DNA of 64,000 nucleotides from Neisseria zoodegmatis (GCF_900187305.1 NZ_LT906434.1:1302001-1366000); one strand, 5' to 3'. Numbered from the stretch's first letter, positions 44,528 to 54,241 are shown. Notes: generated by a model from the sequence alone, not told the origin. A program made the numbers and translations.

Positions 44528-44758
44528 ATGGCTCGTCAATCATTCAAACGTAGAAAATTCTGCCGTTTCACGGCTGAAAAAATCCAAGAAGTTGATTACA
44601 AACAAGTAGACTTGTTGAAAGACTTCATTTCTGAAAACGGTAAAATCATTCCGGCACGCATTACCGGTACCAAAGCACATTACCAACGTCAATTGGCTGT
44701 TGCCGTAAAACGTGCTCGTTTTCTGGCTTTGTTGCCTTACACCGACCAACATAAATAA
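44528..44758 (+). CDS. rpsR: 30S ribosomal protein S18
   Basis: A 76-residue S18: [11 protein letters not shown] and [31 protein letters not shown] are conserved. It starts six bases after priB in the S6-PriB-S18-L9 operon. Confidence 0.97.
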   Translation: MARQSFKRRKFCRFTAEKIQEVDYKQVDLLKDFISENGKIIPARITGTKAHYQRQLAVAVKRARFLALLPYTDQHK

Positions 44759-44776
44759 TTTACGGAGATTCTGACT

Positions 44777-45229
44777 ATGCAAATTATTCTGTTAGAAAAA
44801 ATCGGTGGCTTGGGTAACTTGGGCGACATCGTAACCGTAAAAAACGGTTATGCCCGCAACTTCCTGATTCCTTCAGGCAAAGCCAAACGTGCTACTGAAG
44901 CCAATATGAAAGAATTTGAAGCTCGTCGTGCTGAGTTAGAAGCCAAGCAAGCTGAAATTCTGGCTGATGCAAAAGCCCGCCAAGAAAAATTGGACGGTCA
45001 AACCATCACTGTGGCTCAAAAAGCAGGTGTTGATGGTCGCTTGTTCGGTTCTGTTACCAACGCTGATATCGCTGCTGCTATCGTTGAATCAGGTGTTGAA
45101 GTTGCAAAATCAAACGTCCGCCTGCCTAACGGCCCGCTGAAAGCGGTTGGCGAGTACGACTTAGAAGTAGCTTTGCATACTGATGCTGTGGCAGCTATCA
45201 AAGTTGCTGTGGTTGCCGCTGCTGAGTAA
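44777..45229 (+). CDS. rplI: 50S ribosomal protein L9
   Basis: A 150-residue L9: N-terminal domain [19 protein letters not shown] and [11 protein letters not shown], a long connecting helix, and the C-terminal rRNA-binding domain. Preceded by ACGGAG. Last gene of the operon, followed by a DUS hairpin. Confidence 0.97.
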   Translation: MQIILLEKIGGLGNLGDIVTVKNGYARNFLIPSGKAKRATEANMKEFEARRAELEAKQAEILADAKARQEKLDGQTITVAQKAGVDGRLFGSVTNADIAAAIVESGVEVAKSNVRLPNGPLKAVGEYDLEVALHTDAVAAIKVAVVAAAE

Positions 45230-45262
45230 TATTTCTTCTTAAAGAAGTTTTGATTTGAAGAC

Positions 45263-45289
45263 AGGCCGTCTGAAAATTTCAGACGGCCT
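45263..45289 (+). terminator. DUS inverted pair terminating the rpsF operon
   Basis: AGGCCGTCTGAAA / complement with a 1-3 base loop, 33 bases after the rplI stop. The following 45290-45535 is very AT-rich with no supported gene. Confidence 0.78.
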
Positions 45290-45535
45290 CATTGCTATTA
45301 AAGGTTACTGTGTTTAATTGAAGACTTCATATTTAATTGATTATCTATCATGGGCGGTTTATAAAAATTAATTTCAAAATTTACTTTTGGGATTTTTTTA
45401 ATTAATCAATCAATAAGCATTTATTATCACTATATTATTAATACGTCAGTTACATGAAATTTTACATTGCTATACCGGGGATTTGTCTTTCATAACTTAT
45501 TTATCAATAATAAACATTGTTTATCAAAAATGGTA

Positions 45536-45564
45536 TTGTAATAAAGATACAAAGGCATTATATT
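45536..45564 (+). promoter_or_regulatory. Promoter before a 34-codon gene
   Basis: TTGTAA (45536-45541), 17 bases, TATATT (45559-45564). It is followed after about 30 bases by a strong ribosome binding site and a short frame. Confidence 0.65.
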
Positions 45565-45607
45565 GCCCATATCTCATATGACGACAACAAAAAAGAAAGG
45601 AGATATT

Positions 45608-45712
45608 ATGCAACATCGCAGACGCCAGGCTATTTTTCAGGCATCAAAACGTGCTTTTAATGCGCGCAAACCTGTGAACAGCCAACCTCGTACGCATCAA
45701 AAAGTGATGTAA
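45608..45712 (+). CDS. Small basic protein, 34 residues
   Basis: The frame encodes MQHRRRQAIFQASKRAFNAR and a further 14 residues ending in KVM; it has about ten Arg/Lys and four Gln. A near-perfect AAAGGAG lies seven bases before the ATG, and a 17-spaced promoter lies upstream, so translation is likely. No family was recognised. The basic helix could bind RNA or the ribosome. Nothing else is supported up to 45882. Confidence 0.6.
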   Translation: MQHRRRQAIFQASKRAFNARKPVNSQPRTHQKVM

Positions 45713-45882
45713 TTTATCCGACTGTTTATTGCTTTAGGATAAAGATCGATCTGAGTTTAGAAATTCCAATAAATAAATTTAAGATTGATGATGAAACCGA
45801 ACCCTGCGTTTAAGCAAGGTTTTGTGTTTTGTATGGTTTGCCGGTTGGCAAAATAATTTTATTGGCCGGAATTCCAACCATC

Positions 45883-45915
45883 AAAAAACAGCGGCAGAAG
45901 TTATTTCTGCCGCTG
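45883..45915 (-). terminator. Rho-independent terminator of gshA
   Basis: CAGCGGCAGAA / TTCTGCCGCTG, an 11-bp stem with 5-base loop, followed on the minus strand by six T. It lies 55 bases after the gshA stop. Confidence 0.9.
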
Positions 45916-45970
45916 GAATGTTTAACTGAAATGTTAAAAGAGAACTAAAAAGCTGCTTGGGAAGAGTAGT

Positions 45971-47311
45971 TTATGTAGTTTTTTCCAGCTCTTTAGATGC
46001 TGCGAGAAGGGAAAGACGGGCCATGACGCCGTAAACATACAGGCGGTTGCATTCGCAATCAGGGTTTGCGCTGTTTGTTTGTGGTACGCCGAGTGAATCC
46101 CATTGGGCAAAAACCCGTTTGCAGCGTTCTTCATTGCCATCTTCTGCTCCGGCCACGGGGATGGCTTGGTTCAACTGCACGAAAGACATGCCGGTTGCGT
46201 TCAGGTTTTCATCGGTGCCGCGGCCTTCATGGACTCGAAAGAAGCCGCCGACTACAAAGCGGTCTATCATATACACCACGGGTTCGGATACGGCATCGTT
46301 GAGTGTTTCGTAGGTGTAAATGCCTTCTTGCACGATAACTTCGTTGACTTCAAGCCCTTCTTTTATTTTGGCCATTTTATTGCGGTTTTTGCGGTTGAGG
46401 CCGCGTATTTCTTCCGCAGATTTGACGCTCATAACGCCCATGCCGTAGGTGCCTGCATCGGCTTTGACAATCACAAAAGGCGTATCTTGGATACCTTTTT
46501 CATTATATTTGGCTTGAATTTTAGCCAGCATCCGCTCAACCGCCTCGGCCAGGGCATCTTCTCCTTCGCGCTCTTGAAAATCCAAACCGCTGATTTGTTC
46601 GAAATAGGGATTAATGTGCCAAGGGTCGATATCGATTAATTGTGCGAACTCTTCGGCAACTTCGTCGTAAGCTGCAAAATGTGCGGTCTTTCTGCGGGTC
46701 GTCCAACCTCCGTGAAGCGGCGGTAATACGGTTTGGGCGATGTCTTTTAAAATATCGGGCGTGCCGCCGGATAAGTCGTTATTTAATAGAATCAGGCAGG
46801 GGGAGAAGCCGTCTGAAAGGTGAACCCGGCCTCGGGTGCGCAAGAGGGGTTCAAGTAGGATTTTTTCGCCCAATGCGGTTTCAAATTCGGTAGGTTCGGT
46901 AATTTCGGGGTTCAAGCTGCCCAAGCGCACTTCAAAACCGGCGGAGCGCAGGATATTGCTGAGCGCAAACACGTTTTGCAGATAGAAGGTATTGCGCGTA
47001 TGGTTTTCGGGCACAATCAGCACAGACTTGGCTTGCGGGCAAGAGCGCTCGACCGCGTCTTGGGCGGCATGGGCGGCCAGCTGGATAAAGTTGGGGTTGA
47101 GATTGTTGAATCCTCCGGGAAAGAGGTTCATGTCGATGGAGGCCATTTTGTAACCGGCATTGCGGATGTCGACAGATCCGTAAAACGGCGGCTTGTGTTC
47201 CGACCATTGGCGGCGGAACCATGCTTCGATTTTGGTTTGGTTGGCCAGAATTTTACGTTCGAATTCTTGCAATTGCGGCAGATAAGCGGGAGACATTACA
47301 GGCAGGTTCAT
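45971..47311 (-). CDS. gshA: Glutamate-cysteine ligase (proteobacterial GshA type)
   Basis: A 446-residue enzyme of the glutamate-cysteine ligase family first described in Acidithiobacillus/neisserial genomes (ATP-grasp-like), the first step of glutathione synthesis. FVIVKADAGTYGMGVMSVKS, VVYMIDRFVVGGFFRVHEGRG and LNATGMSFVQL are conserved. The start at 47311 (MNLPVMSPAYLPQLQ) has AAGGAG before it; the extra 21 upstream codons are rejected. Divergent from leuC. Confidence 0.9.
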   Translation of the reverse strand: MNLPVMSPAYLPQLQEFERKILANQTKIEAWFRRQWSEHKPPFYGSVDIRNAGYKMASIDMNLFPGGFNNLNPNFIQLAAHAAQDAVERSCPQAKSVLIVPENHTRNTFYLQNVFALSNILRSAGFEVRLGSLNPEITEPTEFETALGEKILLEPLLRTRGRVHLSDGFSPCLILLNNDLSGGTPDILKDIAQTVLPPLHGGWTTRRKTAHFAAYDEVAEEFAQLIDIDPWHINPYFEQISGLDFQEREGEDALAEAVERMLAKIQAKYNEKGIQDTPFVIVKADAGTYGMGVMSVKSAEEIRGLNRKNRNKMAKIKEGLEVNEVIVQEGIYTYETLNDAVSEPVVYMIDRFVVGGFFRVHEGRGTDENLNATGMSFVQLNQAIPVAGAEDGNEERCKRVFAQWDSLGVPQTNSANPDCECNRLYVYGVMARLSLLAASKELEKTT

Positions 47312-47440
47312 GAAGGCTCCTTCGGGTAATCGTGAATAATGCGGAATAATAGGTTTTTTAGCTTTGAGATACAAGCTTCTTCATTTCAGACGGCCTGATG
47401 AGATTTTTCTTACAGTGTGGCCGCTACTTAAAATTAGACA

Positions 47441-47452
47441 ATTTGTACAAAT
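47441..47452. promoter_or_regulatory. Palindrome ATTTGTACAAAT in the gshA-leuC intergenic region
   Basis: A perfect 12-base palindrome, flanked by the direct repeat AATTAGACAA at 47432 and again near 47493. Upstream of the leuC promoter and downstream of the divergent gshA start. It may be a regulator site; which one is unknown. Confidence 0.4.
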
Positions 47453-47508
47453 ATTTTGCTATTTTTATCGTGCTATCTAATTAATTATAAAAAATTAGAC
47501 AAAAAGGG

Positions 47509-47537
47509 TTGCAATGGCCGTCTGAAAAGCCTAATAT
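47509..47537 (+). promoter_or_regulatory. Predicted leuC promoter with a DUS in the spacer
   Basis: TTGCAA (47509-47514), a 17-base spacer TGGCCGTCTGAAAAGCC, then TAATAT (47532-47537). The spacer is almost entirely a DNA uptake sequence. The leuC start is 78 bases downstream. Confidence 0.6.
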
Positions 47538-47614
47538 TGCCCCTGGAATTATGCAGCCCAACCGGCAAAATCATTTAATTTCTAAATAACTTAACCGAAC
47601 TACAAAGAAAAATT

Positions 47615-49021
47615 ATGAGCGCACAAACCCTCTACGACAAACTTTGGAACAGCCACATCGTCCGCGAAGAAGAAGACGGTACCGTTTTGCTTTATATCGA
47701 CCGTCACTTGGTGCATGAAGTAACCAGCCCACAAGCCTTTGAAGGCTTGAAATTGGCAGGGCGCAAACTGTGGCGCGTTGACAGTGTGGTTTCCACTGCC
47801 GACCACAATACGCCTACCGACAATTGGGATAAAGGCATTCAAGACCCGATTTCCAAGCTGCAAGTCGATACTTTGGACAGCAACATCAAAGAATTCGGCG
47901 CACTGGCTTATTTTCCGTTTAAAGACAAAGGGCAGGGCATCGTACACGTTATGGGGCCGGAGCAAGGCGCGACTTTGCCGGGCATGACCGTAGTGTGCGG
48001 CGATTCGCATACTTCCACCCACGGCGCATTTGGTGCGTTGGCGCACGGCATCGGCACTTCCGAAGTCGAACACACTATGGCCACCCAATGTATTACTGCC
48101 AAAAAATCCAAATCCATGCTGATTAAGGTTAATGGCCGTCTGAAACCGGGTGTTACCGCCAAAGACGTAGCTTTGTATATCATCGGCCAAATCGGCACGG
48201 CGGGCGGTACAGGCTATGCAATCGAGTTCGGCGGCGAAGCCATCCGTTCGCTCAGCATGGAAGGCCGTATGACTTTGTGCAATATGGCGATTGAGGCAGG
48301 TGCACGTTCCGGCATTGTTGCGGTGGACCAAACCACTATTGATTACATCAAAGGCAAACCTTTTGCGCCCAAAGGCAGCGATTGGGAGAAAGCCGTTGCT
48401 TATTGGCAGACTTTGGTTTCAGACGAAGGCGCCCAATTCGACAAAGTTTTCGAGTTTGAAGCAAGCAATATCGAGCCTCAAGTGACATGGGGCACGTCGC
48501 CCGAAATGGTGTTGGATGTGGGCGGCAAAGTACCCAATCCTTCCGAAGAGCAAGACCCCGTGAAGCGCAGCGGTATGGAGCGCGCGTTGGAGTATATGGG
48601 CTTGGTGGCCGGTACGCCTTTGAACGAAATTCCTGTGGACGTGGTGTTTATCGGCTCATGCACCAACAGCCGCATCGAAGATTTGCGCGAAGCGGCAGCC
48701 GTGGCGCGCGGACGCAAGAAAGCGGAAAGCGTGAAGCGGGTGCTGGTTGTGCCCGGCTCCGGTTTGGTGAAAGAGCAGGCCGAAAAAGAAGGTTTGGACA
48801 AAATCTTCACCGATGCAGGCTTTGAATGGCGCGAACCCGGCTGCTCGATGTGTTTGGCGATGAACGCAGACCGCCTTGCCCCGCAAGAGCGATGCGCTTC
48901 AACATCAAACCGCAACTTTGAAGGCCGGCAAGGTAACGGCGGGCGTACGCATTTGGTTAGCCCGGCTATGGCGGCGGCCGCTGCCGTGGCGGGACACTTT
49001 ACCGATGTGCGCACTCTGTAA
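47615..49021 (+). CDS. leuC: 3-isopropylmalate dehydratase large subunit
   Basis: A 468-residue aconitase-family enzyme that, with LeuD, isomerises 2- to 3-isopropylmalate in leucine synthesis. The 4Fe-4S cluster Cys are in [14 protein letters not shown] and [10 protein letters not shown]; the substrate loop [20 protein letters not shown] is complete. Normal length. leuD lies 335 bases downstream with an entericidin-like gene and a terminator between. Confidence 0.96.
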   Translation: MSAQTLYDKLWNSHIVREEEDGTVLLYIDRHLVHEVTSPQAFEGLKLAGRKLWRVDSVVSTADHNTPTDNWDKGIQDPISKLQVDTLDSNIKEFGALAYFPFKDKGQGIVHVMGPEQGATLPGMTVVCGDSHTSTHGAFGALAHGIGTSEVEHTMATQCITAKKSKSMLIKVNGRLKPGVTAKDVALYIIGQIGTAGGTGYAIEFGGEAIRSLSMEGRMTLCNMAIEAGARSGIVAVDQTTIDYIKGKPFAPKGSDWEKAVAYWQTLVSDEGAQFDKVFEFEASNIEPQVTWGTSPEMVLDVGGKVPNPSEEQDPVKRSGMERALEYMGLVAGTPLNEIPVDVVFIGSCTNSRIEDLREAAAVARGRKKAESVKRVLVVPGSGLVKEQAEKEGLDKIFTDAGFEWREPGCSMCLAMNADRLAPQERCASTSNRNFEGRQGNGGRTHLVSPAMAAAAAVAGHFTDVRTL

Positions 49022-49029
49022 AGATATGC

Positions 49030-49056
49030 AGGCCGTCTGAAAAGTTTTCAGATGGC
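49030..49056 (+). terminator. Imperfect DUS inverted pair after leuC
   Basis: GGCCGTCTGAAAA and TTTTCAGATGGC, one mismatch (T for C) in the second arm. It lies nine bases after leuC. Confidence 0.55.
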
Positions 49057-49149
49057 GCAAGATATTGAATTGTAATTCAGAAAAATTTTTGGCATGATGC
49101 GGAGTGCAGTAACATGAAACTGTACTTTCAAAAAATCAAGGAGTCCAAC

Positions 49150-49284
49150 ATGAAAAAATTAGTATTAGCCGCTTTAACCGCCATGACCTTATTGTCTGCA
49201 TGCAATACCGTTTCAGGTTTCGGCAAAGACGTATCTAAAGCCGGCGACAAACTTGAGCAATCCGCAGACCGCCATGCACACTAA
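49150..49284 (+). CDS. Entericidin-like small lipoprotein
   Basis: A 44-residue lipoprotein: signal peptide ending in the lipobox LLSAC (Cys18), then NTVSGFGKDVSKAGDKLEQS, the conserved entericidin A/B core. Preceded by CAAGGAG. Entericidins are membrane lipoproteins linked to stress and programmed lysis in E. coli; in Neisseria the role is not established. It lies between leuC and leuD and has its own terminator. Confidence 0.88.
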   Translation: MKKLVLAALTAMTLLSACNTVSGFGKDVSKAGDKLEQSADRHAH

Positions 49285-49307
49285 ATTTATCTGAACAGAT
49301 AAAACCC

Positions 49308-49339
49308 GCCCCCGCACCGCATCAACGCGGGGGCATTTT
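49308..49339 (+). terminator. Rho-independent terminator after the entericidin-like gene
   Basis: GCCCCCGC / GCGGGGGC stem with an 11-base loop, followed by ATTTTC, 18 bases before the leuD start. Transcription into leuD must read through it or start later. Confidence 0.82.
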
Positions 49340-49356
49340 CAACCGAAAGTACAATC

Positions 49357-49998
49357 ATGAAACCGTTTACCCCCATTACTGCGCTGGTGGCACCGCTTGA
49401 CCGCGTTAATGTTGATACCGATGCCATCATTCCCAAACAATTTCTCAAGTCCATCAAACGCAGCGGCTTCGGTCCCAACGCCTTTGACGAATGGCGTTAT
49501 CTCGATCACGGCGAGCCGGGCATGGATAACAGCAAACGCCCGCTGAATCCCGATTTTTCATTAAACCAACCGCGCTACCAAGGTGTGGAAATCCTGCTGA
49601 CCCGCAAAAATTTCGGCTGCGGTTCTTCGCGCGAACATGCGCCGTGGGCTTTGGAAGACTACGGTTTCCGCGCCATCATCGCGCCTTCTTTTGCCGACAT
49701 TTTCTTTAACAACTGCTACAAAAACGGCTTGTTGCCGATTGTGTTGACGGAAGACCAAGTCGATCAGCTGTTTAAAGAAGTGGAAGCCACCGAAGGCTAT
49801 CGTTTGTCGATTGATTTGGAAAAACAAACCTTGACCACTCCGGGCGGCCAGACCTTTTCTTTCGACATCACCGAGCACCGCAAACACTGTTTGCTCAACG
49901 GCTTGGACGAAATCGGCTTGACCCTTCAACATGCCGATGAAATCAAAGCATTTGAAGAAAAACGCAAAGCCGAACAGCCGTGGTTGTTTAATGCCTGA
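49357..49998 (+). CDS. leuD: 3-isopropylmalate dehydratase small subunit
   Basis: A 213-residue swivel-domain subunit of isopropylmalate isomerase: [27 protein letters not shown] and [14 protein letters not shown] are conserved. It partners LeuC at 47615. Followed by a DUS hairpin. Confidence 0.96.
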   Translation: MKPFTPITALVAPLDRVNVDTDAIIPKQFLKSIKRSGFGPNAFDEWRYLDHGEPGMDNSKRPLNPDFSLNQPRYQGVEILLTRKNFGCGSSREHAPWALEDYGFRAIIAPSFADIFFNNCYKNGLLPIVLTEDQVDQLFKEVEATEGYRLSIDLEKQTLTTPGGQTFSFDITEHRKHCLLNGLDEIGLTLQHADEIKAFEEKRKAEQPWLFNA

Positions 49999-50030
49999 TA
50001 GGGCAGATATCAATGGTTAGATTTTAGAGC

Positions 50031-50060
50031 AGGCCGTCTGAAAATGTTTTCAGACGGCCT
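50031..50060. terminator. DUS inverted pair between leuD and the convergent pirin gene
   Basis: AGGCCGTCTGAAAA and its complement with a TG loop; 14-bp arms. It can stop both convergent genes. Confidence 0.8.
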
Positions 50061-50066
50061 GTTTAG

Positions 50067-50960
50067 CTATTTGCCCGGCATTTCAGGGGCAGGGAGGCGT
50101 GTGAGACGGGTGCCGTTTAAATCGATTTCGGAGCCGAAACGCGCGCTGCCGTTGTTCCAATCTTCGATAGCGCGGCGTAGGGCTTCGCGGCTGTCGGCGA
50201 CGAAGTTCCACCAAATCAAAGTGGGATGCGGCAGCGGTTCGCCGCCCAGCAGCATAAAGTGGCTGCCCGCTTCGACTTGCAAAGAAAACGATTCGGCTTG
50301 GCCGGCGGCGATGAAGGCCAGTTCGTCCGCGCCGAATGTTTCGCCGTTGATGCGGACTTTGCCTGCAATTACCAACACGCCGTATTCCCAAGACGGGTTT
50401 GCCGGAATATCGAGTTTTGCGGCGTTCGGGCATTGGATGTCCACGCCGAGCAAGGGGCTGTGTTGGGCGGTGGGTGCGGTGCGGCCTTGATAGCGGCCGG
50501 TGGTGAGGATGTAGCGCACGCCGTTGTCTTCCCATTCGGGCAGCTCGGGGTAATGTTGGAAATCGGGCTTGATGTCTTGATTCATCGGCAAGGCAATCCA
50601 CAGTTGTACGGCATGCAGATTTTTTACGCCTTCGGGCGTTTGTTCGGTATGGGCAATGCCGTGTGTGTCGCCCGTGCCGGCCGTCATCAAATTGACTTGT
50701 TTGGGGCGGATAAGCTGGCGGTGGCCCAAGCTGTCTTGGTGCCATAATTCGCCTTCAAGCATCCAAGTGAAGGTTTGCAGGTTGGTATGTGGATGCGAAC
50801 CGATTTGGAGGCCGTCTGAAAAAGCGTTAAATTCGGCTGGGCCTGCATGGTCGAGAAAACACCATGCGCCGATGGTGCGGCGGTTTGCCTGCGGTATCAG
50901 GCGGGCAACGGGAATGCCGCCGACGTCTTTTGTTTTGGCACTTAATTTTTGAGGGTTCAT
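50067..50960 (-). CDS. Pirin family protein
   Basis: A 297-residue bicupin. The metal site motifs GSHPHTNLQTFTWMLEGEL (His, His, Glu) and GDTHGIAHTE of the N-terminal cupin are present; the C-terminal cupin is also complete. Bacterial pirins bind iron and some have quercetinase activity or modulate central metabolism; the role here is unknown. A DUS is read as AFSDGL near residue 47. Confidence 0.88.
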   Translation of the reverse strand: MNPQKLSAKTKDVGGIPVARLIPQANRRTIGAWCFLDHAGPAEFNAFSDGLQIGSHPHTNLQTFTWMLEGELWHQDSLGHRQLIRPKQVNLMTAGTGDTHGIAHTEQTPEGVKNLHAVQLWIALPMNQDIKPDFQHYPELPEWEDNGVRYILTTGRYQGRTAPTAQHSPLLGVDIQCPNAAKLDIPANPSWEYGVLVIAGKVRINGETFGADELAFIAAGQAESFSLQVEAGSHFMLLGGEPLPHPTLIWWNFVADSREALRRAIEDWNNGSARFGSEIDLNGTRLTRLPAPEMPGK

Positions 50961-50990
50961 GTTGTGTGTTCCTTGTTTTCGTGGTGCGGA

Positions 50991-51019
50991 TTGTTGCTGA
51001 CAAAATCATCTCTTATAAT
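50991..51019 (+). promoter_or_regulatory. Promoter of the 51069 lipoprotein gene
   Basis: TTGTTG (50991-50996), 17 bases, TATAAT (51014-51019). Confidence 0.75.
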
Positions 51020-51068
51020 GGTTTCGCTGTGAAGCATATTTAAAATATACCTGATTTAAGGATTTTCT

Positions 51069-51455
51069 ATGAGCATTTTCAAAAAGTTGGCTCCTATGGC
51101 TTTGGTTTTGCTGGCGAGCGCCTGCGTAAGCCTTGAGGGTGTTGAAATCGGCGGGTTGGATAATGGCGCGTCAAGCGGTTCTTCAAGTAATATTGGTAAG
51201 TTCCGTTGCGACAACGGCTATAAAGTGTTGGTAAACTATAAATCTGCGAATCACGCTGTGGTTAGCTTCAACAACGGCAAAGATACGTTTATCGTTCAAA
51301 CCTACCGCGCGCCTTCCGCTTCGGGTAACTATTTTGTGAACGATGCCAACACGTTAAGATGGCATGAGCAAGGCGGTACGGCAGTGCTGACTTATCCTGA
51401 CAGCCAATACCGCACGACCAAAAAACTTTGGGATACGGTTTGCCGCCCCCGTTAA
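51069..51455 (+). CDS. Lipoprotein with MliC-like lysozyme inhibitor domain
   Basis: A 128-residue lipoprotein: signal peptide with lipobox LLASAC (Cys19), a Ser/Gly-rich linker, and a C-terminal eight-strand domain with FRCDNGYKVLVNY and ending CRPR, as in the MliC/C-type lysozyme inhibitor fold. It would protect peptidoglycan from host lysozyme at the outer membrane. It has its own promoter and terminator. Confidence 0.75.
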   Translation: MSIFKKLAPMALVLLASACVSLEGVEIGGLDNGASSGSSSNIGKFRCDNGYKVLVNYKSANHAVVSFNNGKDTFIVQTYRAPSASGNYFVNDANTLRWHEQGGTAVLTYPDSQYRTTKKLWDTVCRPR

Positions 51456-51475
51456 TCGGTTGGCTTTAATGTTTA

Positions 51476-51512
51476 GGCTGCACGGAAAGGTTTCCGTGCA
51501 GCCTGATTTTTT
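51476..51512 (+). terminator. Rho-independent terminator
   Basis: AGGCTGCACGGAAA / TTTCCGTGCAGCCT, a 14-bp perfect stem followed by seven T. Confidence 0.93.
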
Positions 51513-51593
51513 TACTATTATTTTTTGACAGAAAGTTATTGATACAGTTGTCAGGATTAATTGTAAAAAGTAGGAGAACCAGATTTATATCTA

Positions 51594-52430
51594 TCAAATA
51601 TCTTTCATTATGGTATCTAAGGAAATAACTTTGGATGAGAGCAAATAAATTTCATCATTTGTGTAACCCTTGTTTTCAAAAATAATGTGTATCTGCTGAA
51701 TTACATTGGGGATATCTTTATCTTCAGGTACAAAAATATATCTAATATCATTGGGTTCAAAAGTAAGAGAAGCATCCCACTTTGTAGCATTATGAGCATT
51801 TTCAAGCTCTTTATTATCTTTGAAGATAAGCTTAGGTAAGAAGTCTGAAAAAAGTTGATTTTTAGGATTGGGAATATATCTCCATTCACACTCCTCATCA
51901 AAATTCTTCTCCACCATTTGTCCCATTTTATTTTTCATAATTCCTTTTAAGGGCTTGATAAATTGGAGTAATTTAACAGGTGCGGGCATGGTCATATTTT
52001 TTGTGATTATTAATTTGGGAATAAAAATCATAAGGAAATCGAAAATACTTTTTCTAATTGCATCAGGTATCATGCTTTCATCTGATATATAAAAAATAGG
52101 ATTCAAACCATTTTTAATTCCCCAATCTTTTGACATGCCGATGCCAAATTTTCCATAAAAATCTGTATGTGATGTGATCTGAGCTAATGGAATATCGCAA
52201 AAGCAAACCATTGGATATGCAAGAGATGAAATATTTCCTTTAATTATATTTTTTATAAGATCGCTTAAAATGTTGCCATCACTATAGGTAAGCTCGTGTT
52301 GAATTTCTTTGCTGACAAGCCACTGGATATCCTCCAAACAATATCTAGGCCAAAAACCAGATTCCAAAATATCAAATAAATATTCTTTTTTGGGAGTAAA
52401 GTGAAATAACGTATTAGATTTGATAGCCAT
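51594..52430 (-). CDS. AbiGi-like abortive infection antitoxin family protein, orphan
   Basis: A 278-residue protein. The N-terminal LFHFTPKKEYLFDILESGFWPRYCLED (shown in two parts: LFHFTPKKEYLFDILE, GFWPRYCLED), MVCFCDIPLAQI and ECEWRYIP are the signature of the AbiGi family, antitoxin of the AbiG phage-exclusion system. The gene is AT-rich compared with its neighbours, so it was probably acquired. No AbiGii toxin gene is adjacent: the upstream neighbour is a lipoprotein gene and the other side is trpE. Confidence 0.75.
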   Translation of the reverse strand: MAIKSNTLFHFTPKKEYLFDILESGFWPRYCLEDIQWLVSKEIQHELTYSDGNILSDLIKNIIKGNISSLAYPMVCFCDIPLAQITSHTDFYGKFGIGMSKDWGIKNGLNPIFYISDESMIPDAIRKSIFDFLMIFIPKLIITKNMTMPAPVKLLQFIKPLKGIMKNKMGQMVEKNFDEECEWRYIPNPKNQLFSDFLPKLIFKDNKELENAHNATKWDASLTFEPNDIRYIFVPEDKDIPNVIQQIHIIFENKGYTNDEIYLLSSKVISLDTIMKDI

Positions 52431-52515
52431 AATTGTTGGAGTAAAAATAATTGATTTATGATTTAAAGGGTAGGTTTACATATTAGTTTGAAAAATCGCA
52501 GTTTTTCAGACGGCC

Positions 52516-53991
52516 TTATCTATCCAAGCCTTCCTGCACCATCTGCGCCGCCCGCAAAACCGCGCGGGCTTTGTTTTGGGTTTCCTGCCATTCGGCTTCT
52601 TCGTCGGAATCGGCCACGATGCCGCCGCCGCTCTGCACATACAGGGTTTCGTCTTTAATCACGGCGGTGCGGATGGCGATGGCTAAGTCCATGTCGTTGT
52701 TGAAGCTCCAGCAACCGACCGCGCCGCCGTAGATGCAGCGTTTGTTGGGTTCGAGTTCTTCGATGATTTCGAGCGCGCGTACTTTCGGCGCGCCCGACAG
52801 CGTGCCGGTGGGAAAGGTGGCGGCGAGTATCTGCATGTTGTCGATGTTGTTTTTCAGACGGCCTTCTACGTTGGAAACGATGTGCATCACGTGCGAATAG
52901 CGTTCGATAACCATTTTGTCGGTTACTTTCACTTCGCCGGTTCGGCTGACGCGGCCGACGTCGTTTCTGCCTAAATCAATCAGCATCACATGTTCGGCGA
53001 TTTCTTTGGCGTCGTTGAGCAAATCTTGTTCGTTAGCCAAATCTTCGGCGGGGGTCTTGCCGCGCAGGCGGGTGCCGGCGATGGGGCGGACGATGATGTT
53101 GTCGCGTTCGCGGCGCACGAGGATTTCGGGAGACGAGCCGACGACGTGGAAATCGCCGAAGTCGTAGTAAAACATATACGGCGAGGGGTTGAGCGTACGC
53201 AGGGCGCGGTAGAGGCTGAGCGGGTTGTCGGTAAACTTCTGCTTCATGCGCTGGCTGGGCACAACCTGCATGCAGTCGCCGTCGAGAATGTATTCGCGGA
53301 TTTTGCGTACATATTCTTTGTAGCGCGCTTCGCCGGTTTCGTGTTCCGGTTCGGTTTTGGGGCTGCCCAGCGAAAGGGGGATGGCGCAGCTTTGGCGCAG
53401 GCGGGTGCGTAAGTCTTCCAAGCGTTCGCGGGCTTGTTCGTAGCCGTTGGCTTGGGCGGGGTCGGCATAAACGATCAGGTGGATTTTGCCGCTGAGGTTG
53501 TCGACAACGGTCAGTTCTTCGGAAAGCATCAGCAGAATATCGGGCGTGCCGATGGTGTCGGGCTTGCCGCTGTTTTGGAAGCGGTGGGCGAAGTGCTCGA
53601 AATGGTAGATGGTTTCGTAGCCGAAATAGCCGACCAAGCCGCCGGTAAAGCGGGGCAGGCCGGGGATTTCGGGCGTTTTGAAACGCTCGTGAAACTGTTC
53701 GATGAAATGCAGCGGGTTGCCTTCGTATTGCTCGGTGATTTTACCGTTTTGATAAACGTCCACTTTTTTGCCGGATGCTTTGAGATAGGTGCGGCATGGC
53801 AGGCCGATAAAGGAATAGCGTCCGAAGCGTTCGCCGCCGACCACGGATTCAAGCAGGTAGGTGTAGGGCCGGTTGGCGAGTTTGAGGTAGAGGGAAAGCG
53901 GAGTATCGAGGTCGGCCAGCAGCTCTTGAACCAGCGGAATGCGGTTGTAACCTGCGGCGGCTTGGGCTTGGTATTCTTGTTTGGTAATCAT
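52516..53991 (-). CDS. trpE: Anthranilate synthase component I
   Basis: A 491-residue chorismate-using enzyme, first step of tryptophan synthesis. The C-terminal catalytic domain has the [40 protein letters not shown] and [10 protein letters not shown] motifs; the N-terminal [17 protein letters not shown] is the tryptophan feedback-site region. No trpG is next to it in the window. Downstream lies AbiGi; upstream is the IS-interrupted DUS terminator. Confidence 0.95.
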   Translation of the reverse strand: MITKQEYQAQAAAGYNRIPLVQELLADLDTPLSLYLKLANRPYTYLLESVVGGERFGRYSFIGLPCRTYLKASGKKVDVYQNGKITEQYEGNPLHFIEQFHERFKTPEIPGLPRFTGGLVGYFGYETIYHFEHFAHRFQNSGKPDTIGTPDILLMLSEELTVVDNLSGKIHLIVYADPAQANGYEQARERLEDLRTRLRQSCAIPLSLGSPKTEPEHETGEARYKEYVRKIREYILDGDCMQVVPSQRMKQKFTDNPLSLYRALRTLNPSPYMFYYDFGDFHVVGSSPEILVRRERDNIIVRPIAGTRLRGKTPAEDLANEQDLLNDAKEIAEHVMLIDLGRNDVGRVSRTGEVKVTDKMVIERYSHVMHIVSNVEGRLKNNIDNMQILAATFPTGTLSGAPKVRALEIIEELEPNKRCIYGGAVGCWSFNNDMDLAIAIRTAVIKDETLYVQSGGGIVADSDEEAEWQETQNKARAVLRAAQMVQEGLDR

Positions 53992-54055
53992 GTTTCAGAC
54001 GGCCTGAGGCGGGTTGGGAAATGACGCTGAGTATAGCAGTTTTATAAGGCCGGTT

Positions 54056-54077
54056 GATAGCGCAAAGGCCGTCTGAA
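54056..54077. repeat. Left arm of an IS-split 22-bp DUS hairpin
   Basis: This 22-base sequence, containing AAGGCCGTCTGAA, is the exact reverse complement of 55358-55379. Before IS insertion the two arms would have been about 60 bases apart. Confidence 0.8.
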
Positions 54078-54241
54078 CAGGTTTTAGGAGCAAGCCGCAA
54101 AGCCTGAGACCTTTGCAAAACCCCACGCCAACAAACAGCCGGAACATTCTTCATCATGTTCCGGCTGTTTTTGCGTAAAAGTAGACAAGCTACCCCTAAA
54201 TTCCCCTTAAAGTGCCTCATTATGAGGCACTGCCTGCCTGT

